NCBI RefSeq assembly: GCF_026210795.1
Contig: NC_089439.1
Location: 4,340,001-4,404,000, forward strand
DNA length: 64,000 nucleotides
Direction of reading: 5' to 3'
Source of the DNA: Rhizophagus irregularis
Lineage: Eukaryota > Glomeromycota > Glomeromycetes > Glomerales > Glomeraceae
Shown piece after piece: positions 24,147-36,113 of the stretch. The first letter of the stretch is position 1, and every line of letters begins with the position of its first letter. The notes under the pieces are model-generated. The model was not told where the DNA came from. It saw only the letters and a list, made by a program, of their open reading frames with translations, and did no database searches. The translations under genes and the position numbers were made by a program.

Positions 24147-24860
24147 TTTTTTTTTAGTATAAATGTGTCCTGACATCAATGTTCGCATCAGGTTATGTGG
24201 TGTAACTAACTTTAATTATCAGTAGCTGTTTAACATTATTCAAGCATGTTGGCTACGTACAAGAAATATTCTTCTTGATGCATGATACTCATTAAGGATA
24301 GGAAGAGAAGGGGAATTTTAAGTTATTAAGACTGAGGAGAAAGAAATTAAAGTTAAAAGGGAATTTGTAGAGAATGAATTTGAAGATATTAAGACTGAAG
24401 AAAAGAAATTAAAGTTGAGAGGGAATTTAGTGAGGAAATTAAAAAGAAAATAAAAGATAACGTATGAAAACGATTAATGATAAAAATTATAAAGGAATCA
24501 AGCGTGAAAAAAAATGATATGAAAGATTTGCCAAGATAAAACAAAGAAGGTTGGAAACGAGTTGTTTAATAAATTATTTAAATTCAATTAATTTTTAAAC
24601 AGCCTATTAATACAAGTTATTGTTTCTTGATCATAATTGTCGAATTGTTCAACGTTATCATCGTAATTTGTAAGTCATATGATAATATAAATAATTTTTA
24701 TATATTCCACGATCGTTTATAATTAAATAAAAAATTTTTAACGAAACGATAAACGAAAGCGACAAAGTACAATCAAATGTATCGATTTATTTAATATTAA
24801 ATCAATTAATTTACAAAAAGTACAATAAAGAAATGTTTTAATAATTCCAAATTAAAATAA
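24147..24860. repeat. Duplicated block matching 48552-49200
   Basis: Starts at TTTTTTTTTAGTATAAATGTGTCC and runs ~0.65-0.7 kb in near identity with the second site. It includes a Lys/Glu-rich coding-like stretch (KTEEKEIKVKREF twice). That stretch is open at 48675-48815 but frameshifted here by a missing A near 24391-24395. Copy A plus this block is contiguous here, so 20178-24860 may be the fullest copy of one repeat. Confidence 0.75.
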
Positions 24861-25144
24861 ATGAGGTAAGTTATCAATATATGATTATTTCTCCAAAGAA
24901 ATTTAAAGTACAAGCTGCAAGTCTATTTCTAAAATATCTTCGATGTTGTCTTATTAATATATTTTCATAATGTTCATTTTTCAATTTTTTCAATAAATTT
25001 GGCCAAGGATCAGTATCCATAAAAGGAGTATTTAATGTAGATTGAGCTTTTTTATATGTAGGTTGGGCTAAAATATGCTTATTAATATAAATTTTTTTAC
25101 CAGTATCATCTCTAATACTTTCAAGTGTTTAGCTATTTGGTCTA

Positions 25145-25423
25145 AATCATCTTTTTCTTTTTAAACAACCAATTTAATCTATTCTCATCATTTTTCCTAT
25201 GTTTTATAGCATCTTCAATCTTATTATTTGCGATGGTTTGTTTATGAAAAATCCAATTCCCAAGTTCTTCGTCTGGAATTTAAAGGCATTCATAAAGAGT
25301 TGAAATTAATTCAAAACTCCAATATACACGCTTTTTAATGTTACGTGATGTAACTAAATATTCATAAGGTAAAATCAGCGATAAATCAACCGCATCCCTT
25401 GGCCACACGGGAATAGTAATGCT
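25145..25423 (-). pseudogene. Decayed gene remnant, unknown
   Basis: The minus strand gives SITIPVWPRDAVDLSLILPY and RVYWSFELISTLYECL, then a stop. It continues IPDEELGNWIFHKQTIANNK and NDENRLNWLFKKKK before the frame breaks. Amino-acid use is protein-like, but the family is not recognised. Further fragments may continue to about 24900. Confidence 0.4.
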
Positions 25424-26410
25424 CTAAGTAAATAGAATTTGATTGGACGGTTTTTTTGTTTGTTAACAAGTTAACATTAAACATGGCAGGGAGCTATAGT
25501 CATAGTATAATTAGAACTGTAATAATTCTGACTTTTTTTTTAATTAAGTTGGTTTATACTACCATACAGTATCATAATTATTATGATAAATAGTTTTTAA
25601 GATTTAAAGAGAATTTCTAAATTTTAACTGGTGGAAAAATTACTGGTAGATCATGTGATTGTGTATTAAATATTCATGTGATTTATTATGATGATGCAAT
25701 TTCATTTGGCTCGCTTCGCTCGCCGGGCTTTTCTAGCCAAACCATAACTTTCACTTTATTTGCAAAATTTTTGATTATATTTAACATATCTATAAAAAAA
25801 AATGAGAAATTACTCTTAACTAGCTATTAACATAATTTTTTTCTCATTTGGTAAAGGATGATCATTTTCGGTTTATTTTGCTTGTTAATCATTTTTGGCT
25901 TAGTTATTTCACTTGTTAATCATTTTAAGGTTAATTATCTTGATTGTTGTTTATTTTTTGGTTTAAAAATAAAAAAATATATATATCAGAATATGTGATT
26001 AACTTTAAATAACAATACAGAAAGATTGTTTATTACTTGATAAAGCATTTATTTAATATTTACTATCATCATTTTTGGAATTACGGCTCTGGAAAAAAAT
26101 TTTTCATGATTATATTGTAATAAAACAATTCTACTATCCGATTGTTGATCATTTTTAGTTCTGGAAAATTATGATAACTGAATATCATAATAATAAGACA
26201 ATGATAATGAAATTTTACCATTTAGTTGTTGTTTATTGTTTTGTTTCAAAATAAAAAATTACTTGATATAACATTTATTTAATTTTATCATCCAATTGTT
26301 GAGAAAAAAAATTTTATGATAACATTATAATAAAACAACAATCTTATTATCTGATTGTTAATCATTTTTAGAATTACTACCCTGAAAAAATTTTCATGAT
26401 AGCATTATAA

Positions 26411-27671
26411 CTAAAGTTGCCTGCCAAAACTCTACAGGCTATTGTCGAAATGTCGAAACTAAAACCTGTAGAAATGCCGAAATGCCGAAATAGTTTCGAC
26501 ATGTCAAAATTGTCAAAACCTAAAAATATTACGTTTCACGTAATAACTCGGCGTCCAATGATCGTAGAAAGATGCACCATAGCTCGTTGGAATCGTCTCA
26601 TAACGACGAGTCGAATGGTGGGTAGATCGTCTTTCTACGATCACTGGATGCCGAGATATTGAGCGAAACGTCAAAAATCAGCATTTTGTATTTTGCGATA
26701 CTGCGCCATTTGACGTTTCACTTAATAACTCGGCATCCAATGATCGTAGAAAGATGCACCATAGCTCGTTGGAATCGTCTCATATCGACGAGTCGAATGG
26801 TGGTTAAATCATCTTTCTACGATCATTGGATGCCGAGATAATAGACGAAACGTCAAACGGCGCAGTAGCGCAAAATACAAAATGCCGATTTTTGACGTTT
26901 CGCTCAATATCTCGGCATCCAGTGATCGTAGAAAGACGATTAGCAACCATTCGACTCGTCGTTATGAGACGATTCCAACGAGCTATGGTGCATCTTTCTA
27001 CGATCACTGGATGCCGAGTTATTAAGTGAAACGTCAAATGGCGCAGTATCGCAAAATACAAAATGCCGATTTTTGACGTTTCGCTTAATATCTCGGCATC
27101 CAGTGATCGTAGAAAGACGATTTAGCCACCATTCGACTCGTCGTTATGAGACGATTCCAACGAGCTATGGTGCATCTTTCTACGATCATTGGATGCCGAG
27201 TTATTAAGTGAAACGTCAAATGGCGCAGTATCGCAAAATACAAAATGCCGATTTTTGACGTTTCGCTTAATATCTCGGCATCCAGTGATCGTAGAAAGAC
27301 GATTTAGCCACCATTCGACTCGTCGTTATGAGACGATTCCAACGAGCTATGGTGCATCTTTCTACGATCATTGGATGCCGAGTTATTAAGTGAAACGTCA
27401 AATGGCGCAGTATCGCAAAATACAAAATGCCGATTTTTGACGTTTCGCTTAATATCTCGGCATCCAGTGATCGTAGAAAGACGATTTAGCCACCATTCGA
27501 CTCGTCGTTATGAGACGATTCCAACGAGCTATAGTGCATCTTTCTATGATCATTGGACGCGGAGTTATTACGTGAAATGTAATATTTTTAGGTTTCGACA
27601 ATTTTGACATGTCAAAATAGTTTTGACAATTTTGACATGCCGAAACTCCCTAATTTCGGCAGGGAACTTTA
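26411..27671. mobile_element. Fold-back element made of ~181-bp palindromic tandem units
   Basis: Inverted ends CTAAAGTTGCCTGCC (26411) and GGCAGGGAACTTTA (to 27671) are flanked by the 7-bp repeat ATTATAA (26404-26410 and 27672-27678). Inside, two units in one orientation (from ~26535 and ~26715) meet at least four in the other (starts near 26910, 27091, 27271, 27452; spacing 180-181 bp). Each unit is itself a palindrome: CTCGGCATCCAGTGATCGTA faces TACGATCATTGGATGCCGAG. Subterminal TTTCGACATGTCAAAA-type words also mirror each other. Open frames here are repeat artefacts. It resembles fold-back transposons with satellite-like arms. Confidence 0.85.
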
Positions 27672-28287
27672 ATTATAATGATAATGTAATGACGACGATA
27701 ATGAAAATTTACCATTTGATTATTGTTTATTTTTTGGTTCAAAATAAAAAAAAAATGTATCTATATTTAAATAAGTAATACAAACAAATTGTTTATTTAC
27801 ATAATATTAAAATTTGTCATCCGGTTGTTGATCATTTTTGGCTAACAAAAAAATTATTCAGTTTTCACATGATTTGCTAAAAATTTTATCCCATAATTTT
27901 TAAGCAAGAAAGATCATTCTATATAAGTGCAATATCACCCTATGGGTGGGTGGGTGGCGCGTCACGTTATTGTTATGACTTGAAATGATTGACATGTCAT
28001 GATAGGTTAACGTTAACTTAACGTTAACATAAGATTAGTTTTTGAGTGATTTCCATTTTAAGATGCTGATCCCCCATCTTTGGTATTGATTTGCTGATTA
28101 TATAAATACATTTCAAATCAAGCTTTTCTATTTTAGTACGATCGGCAACCAACAAATCTTTTAGTGTTTTAATTATATATAATATAAATAATATGAATCC
28201 ACTTACATCTTAACTCTACCTTGTAAAACATTTAGTACAAAGCCTAACCCGAAAACCGATAAAATTTTGGTATCTCCTGATCACTTT
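27672..28287. other. AT-rich flank of the fold-back element
   Basis: Words such as ATTTACCATTTGATTATTG, GTTCAAAATAAAAAA and CCGGTTGTTGATCATTTTTGG also occur at 25925-26400. The fold-back element therefore sits within an older degenerate repeat. No gene seen. Confidence 0.5.
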
Positions 28288-28540
28288 TTACAAATTTGAC
28301 ATCTTTTTTTCAATCAAGGCTAATTTAATAAAAGAAATTTCATCCATTCCTTCGGGTGGATCTAACTTCATATGTTCATCAAGATTCAACCTCGAATTAT
28401 GCCAAATATCCCGTGTAATATAAGAAGTTGTTGAATTTGACCAAATAATGAAATTGTCTAATACGTACGTTAAAGTGTGTAAATCATAAGGTGGTAAATT
28501 ATTACATAAGGTTTTTGAGAAGGAGCGGAGGAAATGTTTT
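28288..28540 (-). pseudogene. Protein-like open stretch of unknown family
   Basis: An 83-codon minus-strand frame begins directly after a TGA (28541-28543) with HFLRSFSKTLCNNLPPYDLH, then TYVLDNFIIWSNSTTSYITR and DIWHNSRLNLDEHMKLDPPE, ending KKMSNL. Balanced amino-acid use suggests a real exon or gene fragment. No start codon near the beginning, no recognised domain, and no neighbouring exon found. Confidence 0.4.
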
Positions 28541-29936
28541 CATGTGAAGAAATAATTAGGGGAACAATTTTATGTTTATGGTATATACAATATGTTTGTT
28601 AAAACCTTGTAGGAAAATAAATCAACAACAGAACAACAAATATATCTCGTACTATCTTTCGTTTTAATTAAGATAATTAAGGAGAAAGTTATGAAAAAAT
28701 AATTTTTGAAAAAAGAAAAATAATTTTCACTATATATATAGTGATCATTGCAGAAGTGTAAATGGCTGAGTTATACTTTTTATATAATGGTGTTTTTTTT
28801 CAAGAGTGGTTATACGTAAAGTAGCGGTATGTAAATCTCCGCGAAGAAAACAATATTCATATTAATAATCTAATTCCGAATAAAAAACAATATTCATATT
28901 GATTTAATTCCGCTGAAGATTCAATGGAAATAATAGGAATAATAGAAAAACTGAGCGTAATAGTCGAGGAAGAAGACAGGTGATTGCTGATTGCTGATCT
29001 GCTTTCAATAAAATCCCATTTTAGAGGTTTCGCAGATTTCAAGACCATTAAAGGATATTGCATTGATTACTGAACCAAGAATTAAAACAATTAAAACAGG
29101 AAATCATAAATAATTATCGTTTAGCCTAATAAGATCATATGGATTTTCATTGACCGATATTTTTAAGGATTCTGATATGCGGACTGTGTTGCCAGTTACA
29201 ACAGCATCAAAATGGTAATGGATAAACGAAACCATATTCTAGGTGGTCATCATAACTTTATTACTTACCAGCTGATAGTGCCGCAACATCACGCTAAATT
29301 TAATCCGAACTAAAAAAATAAATTTTTTTAGGTTCAAAAAATCGAAAGGGAATAAATATTTAAACATGACAGTTCAATAAACCGAAAAAAATACTAGTTT
29401 GAATAATAGAAAATAATAAAAGAAAGTAATAATTATCAGGATAATCAAAAAAAAAAATAATATATTTGAATTTACAAAATTTCTTTGTTTTCTGTTCAAC
29501 ATATTGGATGTCCATGTGGTTTAATTTTAATTATAACTTTTAAGAGCAAAGAAAATTAAAAGTCGCATAATCATATTATTTATGTTTTACTAGTTGACCA
29601 CCCAAATTCGTATAATCTTTAATGTGATTTACGTTAAAAGAAGCTACAAAATAAATTGAATTATTAAATGATCCAAAATTTAAAAATAATTCAGTTTTTG
29701 TACAACTGTAGCAATATACTAAGAAGCTTGGACTAAAGTCACTATTTCTAAGAACCCGTGAAAGTACAAGGTACAATGTGAGTAGTCTTATTGACGAGAA
29801 AAATTACTTCAAATGAGAACAAACAGCAGAAACCTTTCTTTCCCAAATACAGATTACTGCAATACTACCATGATGTTTACTAAAGTGTCCACTTCTACAT
29901 TGCGAAATAATGCCCTTCAAATATTTTGACACAACT
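28541..29936. other. AT-rich intergenic region
   Basis: No convincing coding frame, repeat end or RNA gene. The right part lies downstream of the LRR gene (minus strand) and should hold its 3' end. Confidence 0.45.
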
Positions 29937-31204
29937 CTAACTCATCTCGTATAGAGTATATGTCCCATGATTTAGAGATCCATATTCCTGGGAACGTTTC
30001 ATCAAATGAGGAGCAAGTTTGGATACTAACTTGTCTATATCTGAATTTAGTGCAACGTTTTCCGGTAAAGCCAAACGACCTCGAATCGTACAACCTCTAA
30101 GTAATGTTCCTATCGAGTCTACACTTAATTCCTGGTCACATTCCACGTCAAGTAAACGCAAAACAGGACAATTTTGCGCAATGGTATTTATGACAGAAGT
30201 AGTCATATTGCGATAATGAAGTACTAAGTCTTCTACCTTTCTGCATGACTCGATAAGAGCGATAACAGGCTCATCGGTTAGAATTTTACTACAAACATCT
30301 AGAGCTCTCAATTGTGGACAAGATTCAGTGATAACAGACATAGTCTTGTCACTAACATTGCATTCTGGTATCAGGAGGGTCTCAATTTGTGTACAACACC
30401 GAAGTAGAGCAACAATCGCATTTTCGGTGATGGTGTTGCAGCAAATCAATCCTAACTTTTTTAGGTTTGGACAAGAGTTTGCTATGTATTCTATGGACTT
30501 GTTTGTTATATACTCGCAGTTATCGAGATCAATGGCTTGTGCTCGGTACACGATTGTGTTAATGATTTGATGCCTGCATCTGAAATGGGACAGCTATCAC
30601 CACCCAAGTCTAATGACAGAAGATGAGGATATGTTTTCGCAATCAATTCTAGTGAATCATCAGTTACGCCATCACACGAGGATAATCTTATGCAACGAAG
30701 GGAGGGACACGAGATTGTTATAATTTTGACCAGTTCATCGTCCACTATATCGCTTATAGCCAATACCCTTAAGCTGTGGCACGCACTAATGAGCAACTTT
30801 AAGCTGGCAATACCATATGAAGTAAAAAGAGCGGCCGTTTGAATGTTAAGAGAATAGAGATAAGAAGGAAAAACCGCCTTTTGCTGACAAAATTGTTTCG
30901 TTAAAATACGGTAGGATAGTGCATTTACCATCCATGCATGATTCTTATCTGTGAGTCGAAGATGAATCTTGGCGTGAGGTGCGTTAATGATAGGACAATC
31001 ACTTGCATGAAAGTGTTTCATTCCACAAAGAATCGCTATTCTAGCGACATAAAACGTATCATTTTCTTCCACCGGAACTTCTACATCATTATACCATGAG
31101 TTGATTACCGTTTCATCGAAATCCCATGCCTTTAAAATTTTTCTCACATTCTCTGCGGATATAATCCGAACTGTAGCTGAATCGTGAAGGCTTTGTATAA
31201 TGAT
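29937..31204 (-). pseudogene. AMN1/F-box-type leucine-rich repeat protein, frameshifted
   Basis: The minus strand is open from the codon after TGA near 31205 (IIIQSLHDSATVRIISAEN...) to about 30510. It resumes one frame over from 30551 to the stop at 29937. Cysteine-containing LRRs of the AMN1/FBXL type repeat throughout: CPSLRCIRLSSCDGVTDDSL, TYPHLLSLDLGGDSC, DLDNCEYITNKSIEYIANSC, CPNLKKLGLICCNTITENAI, CPQLRALDVC. The break sits at TQSCTEHK/AIDLDNC, so a 1-2 nt error or mutation disrupts an otherwise complete solenoid. No F-box or initiating ATG is visible, and the start may lie in an unseen exon. Such proteins usually recruit ubiquitylation substrates. Confidence 0.75.
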
Positions 31205-31217
31205 GTCGTCTCATTAT

Positions 31218-31468
31218 TATAATTGCTGGCCTTGTTTTTCTTTGAGTTTTCCCACTAATTTCATGATACTCGTCGCATGTCCCATTTTTATTTTAATCGG
31301 ATCGCTAATACGCTCCATTCTAGTTAACAAAAGAAAAGACACCATCAATTTCTTGATCATAAATTTTTCTAATCTCCTCGTATATTGAACAGCTTATATA
31401 CTTCTCAAGATATTGTTTAACATGATCAGGAGACCACTCCTTAACGTCGTTGGGAGTTCATCGGTCAT
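31218..31468 (-). pseudogene. SAM (sterile alpha motif) domain protein fragment, two frameshifts
   Basis: The minus strand starts at ATG 31468 (MTDELP). It shifts into NDVKEWSPDHVKQYLEKYIS, continues EEIRKIYDQEIDGVFSF, and shifts again into LLLTRMERISDPIKIKMGHA and SIMKLVGKLKEKQ before TAA at 31218. W-S-x-x-x-V-x-x-Y/F-L, the central DGxxFL-like turn and the G-H-x-x-x-I-x-K-L helix define a SAM fold. Two frame breaks make it inactive as sequenced. It sits head to tail with the LRR gene, but I see no functional link. Confidence 0.7.
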
Positions 31469-33225
31469 CATTAGGCATCCTATTTTTTTGGCTTTAGCCT
31501 TCCTTTGGAATAAAATAACTGTCTACTAATTATATTCGAAAAAATAATCGTAACCGAAATTAATTTATATAGACAAGCTGTTCCTCCTTATCATTATATT
31601 AATAATAAACTGAGTCCAATGAAAACGAAACGGACCCAAAAATTGATTGATGAAATTTTATTACGGTGTTTAAGAATCTAATATACACTTTATTGTTACT
31701 CATATCTTAACCAGTGATGGTACGGTCCATTGACTTAAGAGGAGAGATCAAAACAAAAAATAATGCTATCCTTTCTTCGTTTGCACCTTTGGATAGCAAT
31801 ATCGTCAACGATGATGAGGTTATTTTTAAAATCCTATTCTGAGTGAAAATAACGATTAACGAATGTTGAGATGAGCCGACATACCCAGAGGAGGCTTTTA
31901 CTCATCTTATTGTTTCTATACTACTTCTATCCATATATAAAAAATTAGTAATCGTAAGCAGTTGGAGATAACCGGAGCAGTTAATCAGAGGCATAACAGG
32001 GTCGACAATCAAGAGGCGATCCGTTATTCACTTTTTGCTATCGAAATCTACTAAAAGAAATTAACAGGTGGTGTTAATTAACGTGACCAAATAGTTAGTT
32101 TATAGTGAAATGACGAAATATTAACAGAGTTCACCTGCGCTTTATGTTAGTGCATCCAATAATCCTAAAAATTTCAGGTTCGTTTTTTAGAAACATTCAA
32201 TGATCTCAATAAGTGATGTATTCTCACCCGAATTTATTTTTTGTTACAATCTCATTATCATAGGGACTTCTCGACCACCCCAGACCACATACTCTAATAG
32301 TATGATAGTTAAGATATAATTACTAAAAAATATCGAAAAAGGGTCAAATGCCTATTATATTGAGAATCTTTGGTTTCTTTTATCTCGTTATACGCCTAGT
32401 CCGCTTGTTCCTCACTGTAGACGAATTAGAGAGTATTGAAATTATTAAAACCTCTCATTTCACAGATACATTTCCTGAGAAGTAAAACTGTGAATATGTT
32501 TAAGTTGATCAAACTTGACGCCTTTGAAAATAATACATAATTACGAGAGCTTTATCAAATCAAATAAATCAACCATATCTGTAACATAATAATATAGATT
32601 TTATCCAAATTATCTATGAATTGAATTTTTTTTACGCCATGCTGTAATTGCTGCATATACAATAAAAAAAAAGCAAATTTTTTTTATAGATATATTATTT
32701 ACATCATCAAAATAAAGAAAAAATTGACGTAACGACCTTTTCCGAAATCATATTTTTTGATTGTATTAAAATTATTCGTTCGTGAGAATTGGTTTCAATA
32801 AAAAATTTTTTCGTTGGCCCAGAAATGCTGTATAAGGAATAGAAACTAAAAAATATTTTCTTATAAGAAAGTAATTTTAAATATTCTTAAAATAATAACT
32901 AATGTTTTTTATTTGATCAAATCAAATAAATGAAATAATTCAAATAATACAATTGTTTTTTTTTCGGAAATATTGCTAAATCAGTTAAAATGATGTAATG
33001 CATATTAATGAAATTTTTTTATAAGGTATCACATTCGGCGGATATTATTAATAATGATGGTGTTATTATTATAGAATTTAATAATTGTAAATAATAAGTG
33101 CGAGTAATGAGTAATTCCCCTGTACTGATCATATTAATTTTATCGAAGTATATATTGTATTCCGTCATCCAGTTAAGAGTCTATGATCAAGAGTCTATTT
33201 AAAAAGGTATATATATAACCTTTTT
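31469..33225. other. Intergenic region
   Basis: No protein-like frame recognised in either strand. AT-rich, with A/T homopolymers near 32670 and 32960. Confidence 0.45.
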
Positions 33226-33338
33226 TTTACGGAAATATTTTACATTTTTTACGGAAATATTTTACAAAATTTTTCAAAATTTACATTTTTCAGTTTACGG
33301 AAATATTTTTACAACTTTTTAAGGAAATAATTTTACAA
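33226..33338. repeat. Four imperfect repeats of TTTACGGAAATATTTTAC upstream of the small gene
   Basis: TACGGAAATATTTTAC occurs twice in a row, then TTTACGGAAATATTTTTACAA and TTTAAGGAAATAATTTTACAA. The series ends 11 bp before the ATG at 33349, so it occupies the promoter/5' leader. It could be a regulatory cluster or simple-sequence expansion. Confidence 0.7.
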
Positions 33339-33348
33339 CCTCTACAAC

Positions 33349-33878
33349 ATGTACAGAATTGCTCAACTTGCATCTAAGATACCCAAGACCGAATGTATCA
33401 GAAAATTCTCCAGTAACTCCACGACTAATGTAGCTGGTAAGGGATAATGATGTTTTAGTTAGTAAGTTTATTAAGGGTATATAACTTATTTTTTACTATG
33501 ATATATAAAAATTGAAGAGGTTAAACCTATTCGAGATTTTATCAAATCTGAAGATTTTAAGGCTTTTACCCGCGTTACTGGAGTTGCAACGTTTACTGCT
33601 GGTGTTATTTTCGTTAATAGTGCGATGATAAACCACTCAGTTGCTCCTATTGAGAAGGTGAAAAAGTTTTAGCGATTATTATCTCAATAAATCTCATAAA
33701 TGCAAAGTCACTAAATTTAAATATTTTCATTTAAATCTAGAAAATCGATGGTCTCAGCAAGGAGGTTAACGAAGTCAAAAACGAGGTTAACAAAGTCAAA
33801 AACGAAGTTAACTACATTAAAGGGTTCCTCAAAACCGATTATAACAAGATCAGCGATAAAGGTGATAAAGAAAAATAA
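33349..33878 (+). CDS. Small predicted mitochondrial membrane protein with coiled-coil tail
   Basis: Three exons (33349-33436, 33518-33657, 33741-33878) with GT-AG introns give 121 residues with no breaks. Residues 1-29 (MYRIAQLASKIPKTECIRKF...) are basic and free of acids apart from one E, like a mitochondrial presequence. Residues ~45-65 (TRVTGVATFTAGVIFVNSAM) form a probable membrane helix. The end is an amphipathic coiled coil built on the repeat EVNEVKNEVNKVKNEVN. The start is the first ATG, and the frame is closed upstream. Small inner-membrane proteins of this layout are common in fungi, but I do not recognise a named one. Location is inferred. Confidence 0.7.
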
Positions 33879-35756
33879 AAAAAGAACACCACCTACTCCC
33901 ATTTCCGCATGTTTTAATAAAAAACAAATGTGATTAAAAATAAGAAATATTTTGTACCAGCAACATAAAGAAAATTTAAATAAAATAATAATGATAATGA
34001 AATAGGATCGTAGTTTCATTCTTATAAAATTTATGTATCTCTCTCTTTTGCTAAAATAATCGTAATAAAAAATCAGAAATCTCAGTTTGTCAAAAATACA
34101 TATTTTGCAGTATAAAGATGGCATTTTTACTTCTCAGTCATAAAGAGAGTTTCTTTGCTCACTAAAATATTTATAGCTAACTTGCTCCTATCACTATTTC
34201 TAACTACGAGAATTTTCGAAATAAGACATTATTACAGTAAACATTCCTTAAATTTTTAAACATATGAATTTATTCATTAAGCCATTAATAAAATCTCGTA
34301 ATTTGTTCAATTTAACAATAAAACTCCTTATTTTTTTATTAATTATTTAATAATAAAACATTATACGCAGTATATTCGGTTATGTGGGGGTATGTAAAAA
34401 TCTTAGGTTACACATATTTTAAAGAATATAATTGGTTGCACGTGATCAAAATAGGGTAAGTGTCTATAATAAAAAAATATTAGCTAATATATGTCACTGC
34501 CCTAATAAATTTCCATACCCACAGCAATTTCCCTCACTTATTGATTCACCATGTCGCGATTAAATTTGTGATGATCGTGATTTCTGAATACTTTCTTACT
34601 TTAAGACAACTAAAGAAAGTTTATCTAAATTATCACCACTGATAATCGTACAAGATGGGTTTGCAAAATGTTTGTAGAATAAAATCCTGATAAATACGCT
34701 AGATTACAGGTTTGCTCACATTCCTGAAGAAACTCGTAAACATATTTATAATCTTCTAGTAAAATCATTAATGCCTAAAATTCTAACAGAAAGAGGCAGG
34801 TGAACCTATACAAGTTGAAAATATTAATTGCCACAATTGATGTTTTACTCTGGACGAATTCAACAAATAAAGTAATATAATTACATAAAAAAAAAATAAA
34901 ATTCGTCAAACCTGAACGAGTTCATCAGTCATAATAACCGGTGGTACGTTTTTAGTGTCCAAATTATTCAGCACCAAGAACCCATTTTCCAGCATGAAGC
35001 GTGTTTAAATTATTCTTTTCTCATTCCAGCCCATAAATCCATAACGCCATAAATGAAACACATCTCCAATTCAACATTTCATCGTATCTTAGCTTTTAAA
35101 ATTTCATTTTCATTTCACTGACATGAATGATGGATGAATTTACAATTCCAAAGCAAGCCATGAAGTAGCTGAAGTTTAAGAATCAGTAGTAATAACTGAC
35201 CCTTGCACCGAACTTGATTTGGTTTAAAGATAAGACAACTTCATTGTACTTTGTCTGATGCAGTCAGAAATCTTTAATTGATCCTTCCCAAATGAAATCT
35301 GAAGTTACAAGATTGGTTTCCCACCATTTATCGTATCGCTGCTCTCTTGGCTACCTCTTTTTTAGGATAATCTTTGCTAAGATCGTAATAGAAAGAATCA
35401 TTCTTTTAACAATCATATTACTTCTTGCATACCAAAAGAGGCCTATGATTTACGATGGAAATTTCTTCACTTCTCACGTATGGTTCAGCAACAAGTTTGA
35501 GCACAAGAATATGTTATTGATCGCTACATTCGAAAAATTTTGCTGGACCCTTATTTGGGATAAATAATACAGTAAAATAAAATTAAATTAAAACAGCGTA
35601 CTTTTTAATGCCGATCACTTGTCCATAAATTCAACAGAACAAAATATACTTTTTTCTCAACATTTTGCTTAACTATATCATAAATTTTATTAAAAAAAAT
35701 AGACTCCCCGGCATTCAAGTACATATTCTACTATATACTTACATAGCACTTTCGTC
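33879..35756. other. Intergenic DNA with short gene remnants
   Basis: Two protein-like fragments stand out on the plus strand. One near 34702-34800 reads RFAHIPEETRKHIYNLLVKS. One near 35439-35570 reads IPKEAYDLRWKFLHFSRMVQ, has one TGA, then continues AQEYVIDRYIRKILLDPYLG. They are not recognised and lack starts. The longer open frame at 35292-35567 is in another phase and looks like a shadow. The rest is non-coding. Confidence 0.4.
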
Positions 35757-36113
35757 ATGACTACAAGAAGAGGAAACACAAAAAGAAACCCCAGTCAAAA
35801 TCGCGTCCACAGCTTCGGACACTTCAACAATACACAAACGAACAAATAGCTAAAGACACTTACGCCTCTGATGAAAATTCAGATCACCCTCAAATTAAGC
35901 AACGTAAAACAGAAGACACTACAGAGCTTACGGAACATATTCTTCCTTCGCACCCGTTATCTTCAGAAAATGCGATACTACTCAAATATCAAATTGATCA
36001 CGTGATCAACCGATCAAATAATCCTCAAACACCAGAAGTTACGAAAACTTTCATTACAAAAACAGAAAGACACACAAACAAATTACAAGAACTTATAAGA
36101 ATGGTAAAAACTT
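35757..36113 (+). pseudogene. Truncated hydrophilic ORF, unknown, cut by duplicated block B
   Basis: 118 open codons (KKRKHKKKPQSKSRPQLRTL..., ending TERHTNKLQELIRMVKT) with balanced, charged composition. An ATG at 35758 lies one frame off (MTTRRGNTKRNPSQNR), suggesting an early frameshift. The frame ends at the junction where block B begins (~36108), so the original 3' part was lost or displaced. It could be the N-terminal part of a retrotransposon protein, but no diagnostic motif is visible. Confidence 0.45.

Noticed and set aside
26417-27607. Six overlapping open frames with similar peptides
   Set aside because: Artefacts of the tandem palindromic units, which keep one frame open on both strands.
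35439-35575. Ubiquinol-cytochrome c reductase small subunit, from KEAYDLRW...
   Set aside because: Resemblance is limited to a few residues and the frame is broken, so no assignment is made.
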